DNA of 64,000 nt from CAVRZY01 sp963725415. Its GTDB lineage: Bacteria; Acidobacteriota; Terriglobia; Bryobacterales; Bryobacteraceae. The translations under genes and the position numbers were made by a program. Numbering within the stretch: position 1 is the first letter of the stretch; every line of letters begins with the position of its first letter. Shown here one piece after another: positions 42,887 to 53,685 of this stretch. The stretch is from the NCBI GenBank assembly GCA_963725415.1, contig CAVRZY010000266.1:18325-82324 (forward strand), written 5' to 3'. Under the pieces are notes generated by a model, which saw only the letters and a list, made by a program, of their open reading frames with translations, was not told the DNA's origin and searched no databases.

Positions 42887-43529
42887 TTCCTCCACCCAGT
42901 TTTTCGAGAATCTCCGAGACGTAGTTGACGGTTTCGGGGAACAGCGGCAGGCGGCCGATGGAATCCACCCGGCCCGGGCCAGCGTTGTAGGCGCCCAGGG
43001 CCAGCACTAGATCGCCTCCGTAACGACCGAGCAGTTGCTTTAGGAACTTCGCTCCCGCGTTGATGTTCTCGTTCGGGTCAAACGGATCTTGCACCCCGAA
43101 GTCGGCCGCTGTGGCGGGCATCAGTTGCATCAATCCCTGGGCGCCTTTCCTGGAAACGGCGCAGGGGAGGAAGGCGGATTCTTTCTGGATCACGGCGCGC
43201 AGCAGGTCCGGAGTCAGGCCTTCGCGCTGAGAAATCTCTTCAATGAGCGGGCCGATCTGTTCCTCGGGTACCGGCTCGCAATCCGGCGTGTCTGCGGGAA
43301 TTGCCGCAGCGGGGAAAGCTGAGGTCCACGGCACGGTGAAGAAGGAACTGCCGGAAGAGGCGGCCGGGACCTGGGCCCGCACGGAGGCGCGCTGTCTTTC
43401 CACCGACTCGCGCTGCTTGCCGAGGGATTGCTCCATCGCGGCCCGCGCCTTTTCATAAGGATCCGGCGCCTGGGCCAGAGCGAGCACCGCGGGCGCGGCC
43501 AGACATAGTACAATCCTCGATATTCTCAC
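42855..43529 (-). CDS. Lytic transglycosylase (SLT domain)
   Basis: 224 residues: signal peptide (IVLCLAAPAVLALAQA), a charged linker, then the SLT fold: catalytic Glu117 in LLRAVIQKESAFLPCAVS, GAQGLMQLMPATAADFGV, NINAGAKFLKQLLGRYGG and LALGAYNAGPGRVDS. It cleaves peptidoglycan strands in the periplasm. The C-terminal GGGITAETQRPQR is encoded by the dispersed repeat, so the ancestral protein probably ended a few residues earlier. GTG start. Confidence 0.92.
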   Translation of the reverse strand: MRISRIVLCLAAPAVLALAQAPDPYEKARAAMEQSLGKQRESVERQRASVRAQVPAASSGSSFFTVPWTSAFPAAAIPADTPDCEPVPEEQIGPLIEEISQREGLTPDLLRAVIQKESAFLPCAVSRKGAQGLMQLMPATAADFGVQDPFDPNENINAGAKFLKQLLGRYGGDLVLALGAYNAGPGRVDSIGRLPLFPETVNYVSEILEKLGGGITAETQRPQR

Positions 43530-43561
43530 TCTCCAATAGATCGGAAGAAAGGCAGGATAAC

Positions 43562-45067
43562 TTGAGCGCGCATCCCCAACGTCGTGACTTCCTGAAAACC
43601 GCTGTCGCCGGCCTGGCGGCCGCGCCGCTGGCCGGCGCCCCCCAGAAAATGATCGGCATCCAGGTGGGCGCGGTCTCCTTCGTGGACGAAGGTGTCGAGC
43701 AGGTCCTGGACATCTTCCAGCAGCGGGCTTCGATCAACACCCTGTTTGTGGCCACCTTCACCTACGGTCGGGGCATCGCCGGCCGGCAGGTCCCCGGCCA
43801 ACCCCTGCCCGACCACGGCAAGCAGGAGTATGACCCAGACTTCCACGGCGGCAACTTCGCCACTGTGCACCCGGAGTATTACCGGGACACCGTTCTGAAA
43901 GACACCCGGGCCCCCGATCACGGCGGCTTTGACGTCCTGGCCAGCGTGCTGCCTGCCGCCAAAAAGCGGGGCGTGAGAGTCATCTGCTGGTTCGAGGACG
44001 TGTTCCGCAAAGACGTTCCCAACATCGAGAAACTCCAGGAGCGCGATCTCTACGGCCGGAACGCCGCCACACTGTGCTTCAACAACCCGGACGTGCGCAA
44101 TTTCTGGCTGGCCCTGGTGGAGGATTACGCGCGATCCTACGACATTGACGGCCTCATGTGGGGCTCCGAACGTCAGGGCGCTCTGGGGAACGCCCTGGGA
44201 GCCAGACACGGCGGCGCCTCCAGCGATCCCGGTCGCGTGACCTGCTTCTGCGCCTTCTGCGAGCGCAAGGCCCGGGACCAAGGCATCCACTTCGAGAGGG
44301 TCAAAGAGGGCTACCGCGCGCTGGAGAGATTCGTCCACGAGACTCGCGCCGGCCGCCGCCCGGTGGATGGCGCCTTCGTCACCTTCTGGCGCCTGCTGCT
44401 GCGCTATCCCGAAATTCTGACCTGGGAGATGTTCTGGACCGACAGCCTGCGCGAAACCTATAGCGCCATCTACCAGAAGGCCAAGTCCATCAAGTCCACG
44501 GTCGGCGTCGGCTGGCACATCTGGCACAACAACTCCTTCAGCCCCTTCTATCGCGCCGAGCAAGACCTTCAGGAACTCTCGAAGTATTCCGACTTCCTGA
44601 AGATGGTGATGTATCACAACTGCGGCGGCGAGCGCATGGCCGGCTACATCGCCAGCGTCGCCGGGACCCTGTTCGCCGACGTGCCCCATGAACAGTTACT
44701 GGAATTCGAGTACCGCGTCATGAATTACAAGGAACGCCCGTACCGCGAGATCCCTACTGCGGGGCTTTCGGGCGATTACGTCTACCGCGAGACCAGGCGC
44801 GCTGTGGAAGGCGCCGCGGGGACCAAGACCCAGATCTGGCCGGGCATAGACATCGACATCCCGACTGACCAGAAGCACAGCAAGAGCACGCCGCAGGGAA
44901 CCAGGGAGGCCGTGCTGGCGACCTTTCGCGCCGGCGCCCATGGGGTGCTGCTCTCGCGCAAGTACTCGGAAATGCGCCTGGCCAACCTCAGCGGCGCCGG
45001 CCAAGCCATCCGTGAACAGGGCCTCGCCGCTTCGCGGCAACACCGGGCGGCGCGGATTGAGGTATAA
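43562..45067 (+). CDS. Tat-exported TIM-barrel, glycosidase-like protein
   Basis: 501 residues from TTG 43562 (no ATG nearby). A twin-arginine signal, PQRRDFLKTAVAGLAAAPLA, is followed by a family resembling putative glycosyl hydrolases: GGFDVLASVLPAAKKRGVRV, ICWFEDVFRKDVPN, DIDGLMWGSERQGALG, a Cys pair in CFCAFCERKARDQG, and IWPGIDIDIPTDQ. The many Trp/Asp/Glu residues at strand ends suit a sugar-binding barrel. Catalytic residues cannot be fixed. It faces a row of secreted proteins. Confidence 0.65.
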   Translation: MSAHPQRRDFLKTAVAGLAAAPLAGAPQKMIGIQVGAVSFVDEGVEQVLDIFQQRASINTLFVATFTYGRGIAGRQVPGQPLPDHGKQEYDPDFHGGNFATVHPEYYRDTVLKDTRAPDHGGFDVLASVLPAAKKRGVRVICWFEDVFRKDVPNIEKLQERDLYGRNAATLCFNNPDVRNFWLALVEDYARSYDIDGLMWGSERQGALGNALGARHGGASSDPGRVTCFCAFCERKARDQGIHFERVKEGYRALERFVHETRAGRRPVDGAFVTFWRLLLRYPEILTWEMFWTDSLRETYSAIYQKAKSIKSTVGVGWHIWHNNSFSPFYRAEQDLQELSKYSDFLKMVMYHNCGGERMAGYIASVAGTLFADVPHEQLLEFEYRVMNYKERPYREIPTAGLSGDYVYRETRRAVEGAAGTKTQIWPGIDIDIPTDQKHSKSTPQGTREAVLATFRAGAHGVLLSRKYSEMRLANLSGAGQAIREQGLAASRQHRAARIEV

Positions 45068-45098
45068 GAGAAGTATCACTACGAGGAGGCATAAGCAT

Positions 45099-46744
45099 AT
45101 GAAAACGTCCATAACCTTGCTGGGGGCCTTGGCTCTCTTGACGGGAATTGCGGCCGCCCAGCCAACCGTTGATGCCGGAGGCGTCGTCAACGCGGCCAGC
45201 TACGCGCCTGCCGGACTGCCAAACGCGTCGATTGCCCAGGGCTCGATTGCCCTGGTGTTTGGCAAGAACCTGGGCCCGACCAACCTGGTGCAGGCCGGAT
45301 TCCCCTTGCCGACCACTCTGTCCGGGACCTCGGTGCAGATCACGGTGGGCACCACGAAGGTGAGCGGATTAATGATCTACGCGCTGGCCGGTCAACTGGC
45401 GTTGGTGGTTCCGTCCAGCACGCCCACCGGAACCGGCACCCTGACCGTCACCTATAACAACCAGACCAGCGCGGCGGCCCCATCACGGTGGTGCGCAGCA
45501 GTTTTGGCATCTTCACCCTCAATCAGGCCGGCAGCGGGCCGGCTGTGGTGACCGACGCAAACTATGCGCCAAACATCCTCACGGCGGCGGCCCAACCCGG
45601 TCAGGTGTGGGTGCTCTGGGGGACCGGCATCGGACCGGTGACCTTTGATGAAAGCAGGGGCGCTCCGGTAGAGGACATGCGGACCTCGGATGCTCAGGTC
45701 TTTGTGGGCAACAAATCCGCCAGGATCCTCTTCCGGGGGCGCGCTCCGGGGTTCTCCGGTCTCGACCAGGTGAACTTCGAGGTGCCGAGCGGCGTGGAGG
45801 GTTGCTACGTCCCCCTGGCGGTCAAAGTGGGGGGCGTGGTGAGCAACTTTGCGAGCATGTCAGTTTCCTCGAGCGGCCCGGTTTGCTCCGACCCCCTGGG
45901 CGTGTCGCCCAGCGACATCCAGAAGGCTCAGGCGGGCGGCCTCAAAACGGGCTACATCGACCTGAACCACACCGCCTTCAGCATGTCTGTTATGGGCATT
46001 TCACTTACCGTGAAGCAGGAAACCGGCTCGGCGGATTTTTCGCGCTACGATTTCCGCACCCTAATCACCTCTCAGGGGGTGGCCGGAGTGCCTTCGCTGG
46101 GGACTTGTCTGGTCTTCCCCTTCCTGGGCTCGACGCCCAGCATGACTGACCCGGTCCGGCCGGAAGGTCTGGAAGCCGGGAATATCAGCGTGACCGGTCC
46201 CACCGGCACCAAGCAGTTCACCAGGCAGTCCAAGGGCAGCTACACCGCCGAGCTGAGCAGCGGCTCGCCGCTTAGCCCCGGACCGGATTTCGTCGTTGCC
46301 GGGAGCTACACTCTAACTGGCACGGGCGGATCCGACGTGGGCGCTTTTACCGCCAGGCTCACCGTCCCGCAGGCACTGGTCTGGACCAATCAGAGCAGCA
46401 TCAACAATATCGACCGTACGCGAGACCTGCCGGTGACCTGGAGCGGCGGCGATCCACAAGGGGTGGTGGAGATCGTAGGATCCTCCATGCGGACCAGCCC
46501 GCAGGTGGGCGCCGGCTTCGTGTGCACCGAGCGCGCCAGCGCGAACGGGTTCACCGTGCCCTCCCTGGTGCTTTCCGCGCTTCCAGCCAGCGATCAGGCT
46601 TCCCAGAGCACGCCTTACGGCACAGGCATGTTGCTGGTGGGCAGCGCCCCCAACCCCGACAGCAGCAAGTTCCAGGCCCCGGGGCTGGACCTAGGCTATT
46701 TCCTCTACACCTTCCTGAACGGGAAGATGGTGAGCTACCAGTAG
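45099..46744 (+). CDS. Exported TIGR03437-type protein (one frameshift)
   Basis: About 548 residues, ATG 45099 with GAGGAGG 9 bases upstream. Signal peptide, then the domain typical of Solibacter: VVNAASYAPAGLPNASIAQG, LVFGKNLGPTNL, then after a frameshift near 45480 (a C lost from GGCCCCATC) TVVRSSFGIFTLNQAGSGPA, VWVLWGTGIGPVTF and LDQVNFEVPSGVEGCYVPLA. A further C-terminal half with beta-sandwich character (DLPVTWSGGDPQGVVEIVGS) follows. Function of these domains is unknown; they occur in very many exported proteins of this group. Confidence 0.85.
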
Positions 46745-46865
46745 GCACAGCGCGGCGAGCCGCAACCAGACACCCCAGCGAGCGGCGGCTGCTCAGAAAG
46801 TGCGATGATGGGCTGGCTGCCCGGGCAGCGCCCGGGCAGCTAGCAATACGTTCAGGAGTGTCGAA

Positions 46866-47336
46866 ATGAAAATAGGCAAGACGATGGTTCTCGCGGGCCT
46901 CGTGCTGGTCATGTGCGCGGTCATGGCGCAGGCCAAACCGGATTTCACCGGGGGATGGAAACTGGATGTCGCCAAGAGCGACTTCGGTCCCATGCCGGCG
47001 CCGCAGAGCATGGTGCAGAAGATCACGCACCAGGAGCCCAACCTCAAGGTGGTTTCGACCCAGGTGAGCGAGCGCGGGGAATTCACCTCGGAAAGGAATT
47101 ACACCACCGACGGCAAAGAGTGCGTGCACAAGATGCGCAACAGCGAGGTCAAGAGCACGCTGAAGTGGGACGGCGACACGCTGGTGATCGACTCCAAGAT
47201 GGAGTTCCAGGGCAATCCCATCAGCACCAGTGAAAGGTGGTCGCTTTCCGGCGACGGCAAGATCCTGACCGTCAAGATGCACTTCAGCAGCTCGCAGGGT
47301 GAGGGAGACAGCACGCGGGTCTTCAACAAGCAGTAG
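46866..47336 (+). CDS. Small exported beta-rich protein
   Basis: 156 residues with a signal peptide (VLAGLVLVMCAVMAQA) and a mature part starting DFTGGWKLDVAKSDFGPMPA, then alternating strands (TLKWDGDTLVIDSKMEFQGN). It resembles a lipocalin-like family common in acidobacteria. AGGAG is upstream of ATG 46866. Ligand unknown. Confidence 0.7.
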   Translation: MKIGKTMVLAGLVLVMCAVMAQAKPDFTGGWKLDVAKSDFGPMPAPQSMVQKITHQEPNLKVVSTQVSERGEFTSERNYTTDGKECVHKMRNSEVKSTLKWDGDTLVIDSKMEFQGNPISTSERWSLSGDGKILTVKMHFSSSQGEGDSTRVFNKQ

Positions 47337-47393
47337 CGCGCAGGGCGTGTCGATCTTTCAAGTGGGAGATTTTATCTGAGGAGGAGACTGTAC

Positions 47394-50300
47394 ATGCGCG
47401 CACTGCTTCGAGCGATTGTCGCTGCGCCGTTGATGCCGCTGGCGGTAGCCCTGGCTCAGCCCACCCATCCTTACGTGCTCCGGACGGTGGCCGGAAGCTC
47501 CCCTCTGGGGGACGGTGGGCCGGCCACTGCTGCGGTTCTGAACCGCCCGGAAGCCGTGGCGGTGGACTCGAAAGGTAATATCTACATTGGGAGCAAGTGG
47601 GGCCCGCGCATCCGTAAGGTCTCGCCCTCCGGGACCATCAGCACCTTCGCCGAAGTATCCGCTACCAGTCTGCTGGTGGATCGCTCCGATAATGTCTATG
47701 CCGCGGACGGCAACGCCTACATTTACAGGATCACCGCAAAGGGGGCGGTAAGCGTGTTGGCCGGAACCGGGGTCCCCGGTTTCAACGGCGACGGCCCGGC
47801 CACTTCGACCCAGCTTGCCTCCCCCGGCGGCATGGCGCTCCATACTAACGGAGACCTCTATTTCGCCGACATGGACAACCACCGCATCCGCAGAGTAGAC
47901 GCGACCGGGAGGATCACCACGGTGGCTGGTACCGGGACAGCGGGCTACAACGGCGACGGGCCGGCCATGTCCGTCCAACTTAACTGGCCCAGAGCTTTGG
48001 CGTTCGACGCCAGCAACAACCTCTACATCGCAGACGCGGACAACTACCGGGTCCGAAAAATGGATCCCTCCGGTCTGATTACGACCTACGCGGGTAACGG
48101 CCAAAATTGGGGGTGGGACGCGGCCGGCGATGGCGGCGCCGCGATCGCAGCGCCTATGGGCTATCCGATGGGGCTGGCTGTGGACAGTGCCGGGAACCTC
48201 TACGTAAGCTGCAACGTCTTGAGCCGGGTGCGAGTCATCGACCGCAGCGGCATGATCCGGGCCTACGCGGGCAATGGGATCTACGGCTATGCCGGCGACG
48301 GCGGCCAAGCCACCGCGGCCAGACTCGCAGAGCCGCTCGGTCTGGTCCTGGACCGGGACGGGAGCCTGCTCATTGCGGACAATGAGAACCATCGCGTTCG
48401 CAGGGTATCCGCCGGAGTCATCAGCACGGTGGCGGGAGCTTCGCACTTCGGCGGGGACAACGGGCCGGCCACCTCGGCTCTGCTGGACTGGCCCGACGGG
48501 GTGGCGGTGGACCGGGACGGCGCGGTCTACATCGCCGACATGGGCAACAACCGGATTCGAAAGGTAGCTCCGAACGGCATCATCACCACATACGCCGGTA
48601 CCGGCGAGAACGGCGTCATCGGCGACAACGGCCCCGCCAGCGTAGCCCAGCTTTCCCTTCCCCAGTTGCTGGCGCTGGATGGCGCAGGGAACCTTTACAC
48701 CATCAACCAGGACCGGGTGCGCAGGATCAGCAAGAACGGGATCATCACTACGGCAGCGCAGAATACGGAAATCGGGGACCCTCGTCCGACCTTGCAAGGA
48801 CCGCCATCCATCCTGATCTCTGCTATCGCCACGGATGCCCAGGGGAACCTGTACTTCGCGGAAACCTGGCCGGTGTGCCGCGTGCGCAAACTGACTCCCG
48901 AAGGCCAGCTCAGCCAGATCGTGGGATCTGTCCGCTGTGGCTACGGCGGCGACGGTGGTCCGGCCATCGCGGCGCAGATCAGCACAGCGTGGAACATGGT
49001 GGTGGACAAGAACGGAGATTTGTACATCGCCGACACCGGCAACAACCGTGTCCGCAAGGTGACCTCAGACGGCAGGATCAGCACCGTAGTGGGCAATGGG
49101 AGAGACGTGCCGCCCGGTCCCACGCCTCAGCCCGCCGCGGGCGCCTCGATCGGTTCACCGATGGGCATCGCCATTGACGAGTTTGGCGACTTATACGTCT
49201 CCGATAACAATGCTCCGACCATCGCCAAGGTGTCCCGCGGAATGGTGTTCCGCATCGCCGGTAACAACGATTGGCTCTTCAGGGGCGATGGGCTGCCGGC
49301 GCTTTCCGCCTCGGTGGGTTGGGCTACGCAGCTCGCCGCCGGCTCCGGGGGGGACGTCTATTTAGTGGATGAAGCCAACAGCCGGGTGCACCAGCTCATC
49401 ATGAATTCGCCCTCCCGGCTGGAGATCGCCGGCGGCGACAACCAGAGCGTGAATGCCGGGGAGGTTCTGCCCAAGCCGCTTTCGGTAAAGCTGACCGGCA
49501 GAGCCGGTGTGGGCGTCGAGAACACCGTCATTGCCTTCGCCGTCACGGCGGGCAGCGCGACCCTGTCCGCGTCCACCGCGACCACGGACAATTCCGGACT
49601 GGCGAGCGTCGGCCTGACCGCAGGCAGGACGGCGGGAACAGTCACGGTGACCGCCACGGCGTCCGGTTTGGCCCCGGTGAAGTTCACCATCACCGTGAAG
49701 ACGGTCGTTTCGCCCGACGCGCCCAGGATCGCCTCCGGGGGCGTCACCGGCGCGGGGCTGAGCGTGCCGCCGGTGCGAGCGGTTTCCCCCAACGCCATCG
49801 TCACCATCTGGGGCGAGAGCTTCGCTTCGCCGGGCAGCGCCCCCCAGACAGCCGCGCCTTCCGCTGGGCAGGTGCCCACCAAGGTCGCGGGCGTGTGCGT
49901 CAGGTTCAATGATCTCGCGGCGCCGATCTACCTGGTGGCGACCAACCAGGTTAACGTCATCGTGCCCAAGGTGACCGCCGGCGCCGAGGTGTCGGTGCAG
50001 GTAATCCGCAACTGCGGCGACGCCACCGAGCTGAGGAGCAACGTCGAGAAGGTGGCCGCCAGACTGGCCACGCCGGAGTTTTTGTTCTTCGTTGCCAGGG
50101 CGGACGGCAAGAGTCCCATTGCCGGGTTCAACGTGAGCCGCGCGTATGCCTATTTGGGCGCACCCGGCCTGGTGGCGGGCGCGACTTTCGTCCCGGCGCG
50201 GCCCGGCGATTGGCTCGAGCTCTACGGCGTCGGCTGGGGCGCAACGGATCCGGCAGTTGAACCCGGAGTGGTGCCCGGAATGATCGCGCCCACCGCGGGA

Positions 50301-50503
50301 AAGGTGAGGCTGACCATCGGCGGCCTGGAGGTTGCGGGAGACGATCTTTACTATGCGGGCGCTTCGCCGGCCATCCCGGGCTGTATCAGCTCAACGTCAG
50401 ACTGCCCGCCGCCATTGCAGACGGCGATCAGGCAGTCAGCTTACAGGTAGCGGGGGAGAGCACTCCGGCCGGGGCGTATATCACGGTGAAAAGGGATCCT
50501 TAG
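47394..50503 (+). CDS. Exported NHL-repeat protein with Ig-like and TIGR03437 domains (one frameshift)
   Basis: About 1,036 residues. Signal peptide, then about eight NHL-type propeller repeats of the form GDGGPATAAVL...AVDSKGNIYI...RIRKVSPSG (residues ~30-670). Next comes a Big-1-like Ig domain (VGVENTVIAFAVTAGSATLS, ~680-770) and a TIGR03437 domain (VSPNAIVTIWGESFA; ATNQVNVIVPK; ELYGVGWGATDPAVE). The frame shifts near 50376 (a C lost from CCGGGCTG); with it restored the protein ends LYQLNVRLPAAIADGD...YITVKRDP at TAG 50501. AGGAGG-like site before ATG 47394. A surface protein, binding partner unknown. Confidence 0.88.
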
Positions 50504-50607
50504 CACCGGGGCCGACTGCTTGAGATGCTGGCCCGCGAGACCGCTGCTGCGACCTTCAACTTGCGCGCTGCGCACGCACCTCGACGGGCCTCCCGGGCTA
50601 CGGCGCT

Positions 50608-52221
50608 TCAGGGGGAGCCGATTCGCAGGCCGTAGAAGCGGTATTCGTAGCTCCACTCGTGCTTGCCACCCTGCGTCAGTCCTGGCGCGGAGAAACTCTG
50701 CACTTGCCCGGCCCGCGGGCTGACGGTGACGACGATGTAGGCCTCGCCCGGCGGAAGTGGAAAATACAAACGGTCTCCGGAACCCGATATTCCCACGGTC
50801 ACCTCGCCTTCACTGGCGTAAGCTACGCACGACACGCTGGGCTCGCTGACCGGATTGGGCGCGGCGAGCCGCATGCAGACCACGGCGTCCGCGCTCCCGT
50901 TCCTCCAGGTTAGCCGGAAGGGTTGGTTGTTCGGGATCAGCGTGCCGGGCGGCAACGGCGTGGTGATCTCGATCGGTGGCGGGATCGAGACGCCCGTCTG
51001 GAACGCACCCACCTTGGGGCCACCTACCGCCACGACGCGCACCGATCCTGCCCGGATGCTGCCTGCTGGGAGCGACGCGGTGTAGACGATGTCCCCAGAG
51101 GATGAAACAGGATTCACCGTGATCGGCCCTGCGGGCAGGCCTTCGAGCGTCAGCGGTCCAGCGTCGAGCGTTCTGGGTCCCATGCCGGGGCAGCGCGGTC
51201 CCGGCTTGGGGGGCTCGCCAGGGGACGGGCAGGGCAACCCAGGCAGACCGGGCTGAGGCACCACTTGATCCTCCGGGCCCTCCGCGAATGTGGCCGTGAA
51301 GGTCTCCTGGGTCAAGACCGTTGACGGCTGCGGCCCGCTCGTGACGGTTTTCTGCCACCGGAGAGAGGCGAAGCTGGCCGGGGGCGCGTCTCGGCACTGC
51401 CCCCCACCCCGCCGGACGCTGATCATAACAGGCTGGCTCGTGAAGATATTTTCCGTAATAACCAGGGGCACGGCGCAACCCTCGGGGCCATCGTCGGGGA
51501 CCTGGAAGTCGATCTGGTAAACCCCCACCAGATCCGGGGCGAGACCCTTGTACGTCGGGAAAGAGACAACTCTGGCAAACCCATCGAGGCCAAGATAGGC
51601 CCATACACCGCCAGCCGCGAGAGCCAGCGGATCGCGTGGCGCCGGGTAGCCATCCTGCGGCGCAAAGTATACCGGCCCCAACCCAGTGGCGTACACCGAC
51701 ACGAAGCTGCCCGGAGAGGCGCTCTCAGCAGGAGTGTTCAGCGTCCGGCTGCCGTCGGCGGCGATGTTCTGCACGGCTCCTTGCCCGCAGCCCCGCGACT
51801 CCTGCGTGAAGATGCCGGGGGCAGCGTATGCCACCCCTGCCAACACCGGCGCGCTGGCACCCGCCGCGGTGGTCACGACCACCGGAACCGGCCCCCCGAA
51901 CCGGTCCAGGGCGCTGGGAACCTGGAAGTTGATCTGGTTGGGCGAAACGTAGAAAAGCGGGGCGGGGATCCCATTCACAGTGACCGAGGTTCCCTCCAGG
52001 CTGCGGGGCAGCGGCAGGGCCTGGGCCTGACGTGCCACCGCCGCCAGGTTCCGGCCGAACAGCGAGGCAATGGATCCGGGGACAATCCCCGAGCTGGGCT
52101 GCCCAGGGCTGGCAAACGAAGCTGCGTTGACCACGCCTTGCGGGTTGATGACCGGCTGTTGCGACAGCGCGGCAACCGCCGGTAGAAGGAAAACCACTAG
52201 GCTGTTCCGAACGCAGCTCAT
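50608..52221 (-). CDS. Exported TIGR03437-type protein
   Basis: 537 residues, intact. Signal peptide (SLVVFLLPAVAALSQQ), then VVNAASFASPGQPSSGIVPG, IASLFGRNLA, LFYVSPNQINFQVPSALDRF, SVYATGLGPVYFAPQDG and GVYQIDFQVPDDGPEGCAVP, all hallmarks of the family. A proline-rich bridge (LPGLPCPSPGEPPKPGPRCP) leads to a C-terminal beta domain parallel to that of the 45099 protein. Function unknown. Confidence 0.88.
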   Translation of the reverse strand: MSCVRNSLVVFLLPAVAALSQQPVINPQGVVNAASFASPGQPSSGIVPGSIASLFGRNLAAVARQAQALPLPRSLEGTSVTVNGIPAPLFYVSPNQINFQVPSALDRFGGPVPVVVTTAAGASAPVLAGVAYAAPGIFTQESRGCGQGAVQNIAADGSRTLNTPAESASPGSFVSVYATGLGPVYFAPQDGYPAPRDPLALAAGGVWAYLGLDGFARVVSFPTYKGLAPDLVGVYQIDFQVPDDGPEGCAVPLVITENIFTSQPVMISVRRGGGQCRDAPPASFASLRWQKTVTSGPQPSTVLTQETFTATFAEGPEDQVVPQPGLPGLPCPSPGEPPKPGPRCPGMGPRTLDAGPLTLEGLPAGPITVNPVSSSGDIVYTASLPAGSIRAGSVRVVAVGGPKVGAFQTGVSIPPPIEITTPLPPGTLIPNNQPFRLTWRNGSADAVVCMRLAAPNPVSEPSVSCVAYASEGEVTVGISGSGDRLYFPLPPGEAYIVVTVSPRAGQVQSFSAPGLTQGGKHEWSYEYRFYGLRIGSP

Positions 52222-52253
52222 ATCCTCAAACTACCTCCCTGCGAAGGCCCGGG

Positions 52254-52976
52254 CTAGTTAGCCCGCAACTGGACGGTCAGCTCGGCGCCCCTGATCGCCG
52301 GGAGCTCCTGGCTGGCCGGCCGCCTGGTCTCCACCGGGCGGCCCGTCTGGTCGGTCACGCGCAGGTCCGAGTCGATGAACAGGCGAACGGGCCGGCGCCT
52401 GGGAACGGTAACACGGAACACGTACTCCGTGGCCGTCTGTGAGACCAGCTCTGCACGCCGGTAGAACCCGGAGTCCAGGCATGCGCCGATGAAAAAGCGT
52501 CGTTCCGGTGTTACCTTGCCGAGCGAGTCGGGAAGGGCAATCCTGCTGCTGGGGTCGGACACCCGTATGGTCAGCACGGTGCCGTCCCAGACTGTTCTCG
52601 TGAGGTTCTCGACGCGCTGGCCAGCGGCGATCAGTACCACCGGAACGCCGCCCCAATCGCAACTGCCAAGCTGTCCAGGTTGAGCGGCCAGCGCGCAGAC
52701 AGAGTACTTCCCGGGCGGCAGGCCTGGCAGGACGAACCGCCCGTCGGCTCCGGCCGTGATCGCGCGGCTGAAACCAAGCTCCTTTACCACCCTGCGGCCG
52801 TCCTTGTCGCGGGCATATTCCGCCAGCTTGCTGTAGCCCAGCTTCACCCCGGGCACGGGCTTGCCAGCCTCATCCACAATGCCTCCGGATATGACGCCGG
52901 CGCCTGGCGCGCCCTGTGCCAAGGCGATCACTGGAAGCAGCGCCCCGACTAATGTCAAGCTCCTGATTCGGATCAC
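52254..52976 (-). CDS. Exported carboxypeptidase-regulatory-like domain protein
   Basis: 240 residues. GTG 52976 is fixed by AGGAGG 6 bases upstream. A signal peptide (LTLVGALLPVIALAQ) precedes VISGGIVDEAGKPVPGVKLG and ITAGADGRFVLPGLPPGKYS, the CarboxypepD_reg beta-sandwich, followed by a second beta-rich part without known family. Same orientation as and just upstream of the TIGR03437 protein. Confidence 0.78.
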   Translation of the reverse strand: MIRIRSLTLVGALLPVIALAQGAPGAGVISGGIVDEAGKPVPGVKLGYSKLAEYARDKDGRRVVKELGFSRAITAGADGRFVLPGLPPGKYSVCALAAQPGQLGSCDWGGVPVVLIAAGQRVENLTRTVWDGTVLTIRVSDPSSRIALPDSLGKVTPERRFFIGACLDSGFYRRAELVSQTATEYVFRVTVPRRRPVRLFIDSDLRVTDQTGRPVETRRPASQELPAIRGAELTVQLRAN

Positions 52977-53014
52977 GTCACTCCTCCTTTGCCTGCGCCC
53001 TGTCATTGTGGTCG

Positions 53015-53596
53015 TCACGGGTTGAACGGGTTGTATGGGGGATTGATGGTGTTGGGACTGGGCGTGCACGACAACCCATACTCGGTACGGTGCCACGGAC
53101 GCATGACCACGCTCGCCGCGCGATTGGCAAACAGGGTGCTGTTCTTGTACCCGTTGTTCTGCCCCGGAATGCCGTATAGCATGGCGTCTGCCTGCTCGGC
53201 CGTCCATTCGTTGCACCCCGGCTGTTCCACCGGGTTCGTTTCCCCGAACACCACGTAGTCCCCCGTCCGGCCACGATACTGCATGAACGCCCAAATATCC
53301 GAATAGAAGTTCTTCGCCCGGGTCGCCGTGTCGCTCGGGGACGGATACACCGCCTGGGGATGAATGTCAATAAACGTGGGCTGCGGGTGCCATATCGGGA
53401 CATTGATCATCTCCGAATCATCATACGACCTGAAGCAGGCGAGGCCATATTGCTGCGCCAGTTGCGGATCGTAGGGCGGTTCTCCGATCTTCCCCCATGG
53501 GCCGCTGATGGCGGTCGCCAGTTCGGACAGAGGGAGCAACATGGCCGAGTCGCCGTAATACGAACCACAGTCAAAGCTCGCGACAGTTATTTTCAT
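53015..53596 (-). CDS. Unknown protein, perhaps an enzyme fragment
   Basis: 193 residues from ATG 53596, no signal peptide and no ribosome site. MINVPIWHPQPTFIDIHP, NFYSDIWAFMQYRG and DYVVFGETNPVEQPGCNEW look like strands of a glycosidase-type barrel with a possible catalytic Glu, but upstream parts are missing. It may be the C-terminal remnant of a larger enzyme. A TAA lies 5 codons before the ATG. Confidence 0.45.
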   Translation of the reverse strand: MKITVASFDCGSYYGDSAMLLPLSELATAISGPWGKIGEPPYDPQLAQQYGLACFRSYDDSEMINVPIWHPQPTFIDIHPQAVYPSPSDTATRAKNFYSDIWAFMQYRGRTGDYVVFGETNPVEQPGCNEWTAEQADAMLYGIPGQNNGYKNSTLFANRAASVVMRPWHRTEYGLSCTPSPNTINPPYNPFNP

Positions 53597-53685
53597 TACT
53601 GTCTGTTTTTATTCACGTCTAGTCTATTAACGCAGTCAAGAGGGATTGGGGCATCGAGCTCGGAACGCCACGGCTCGCGGCATCT

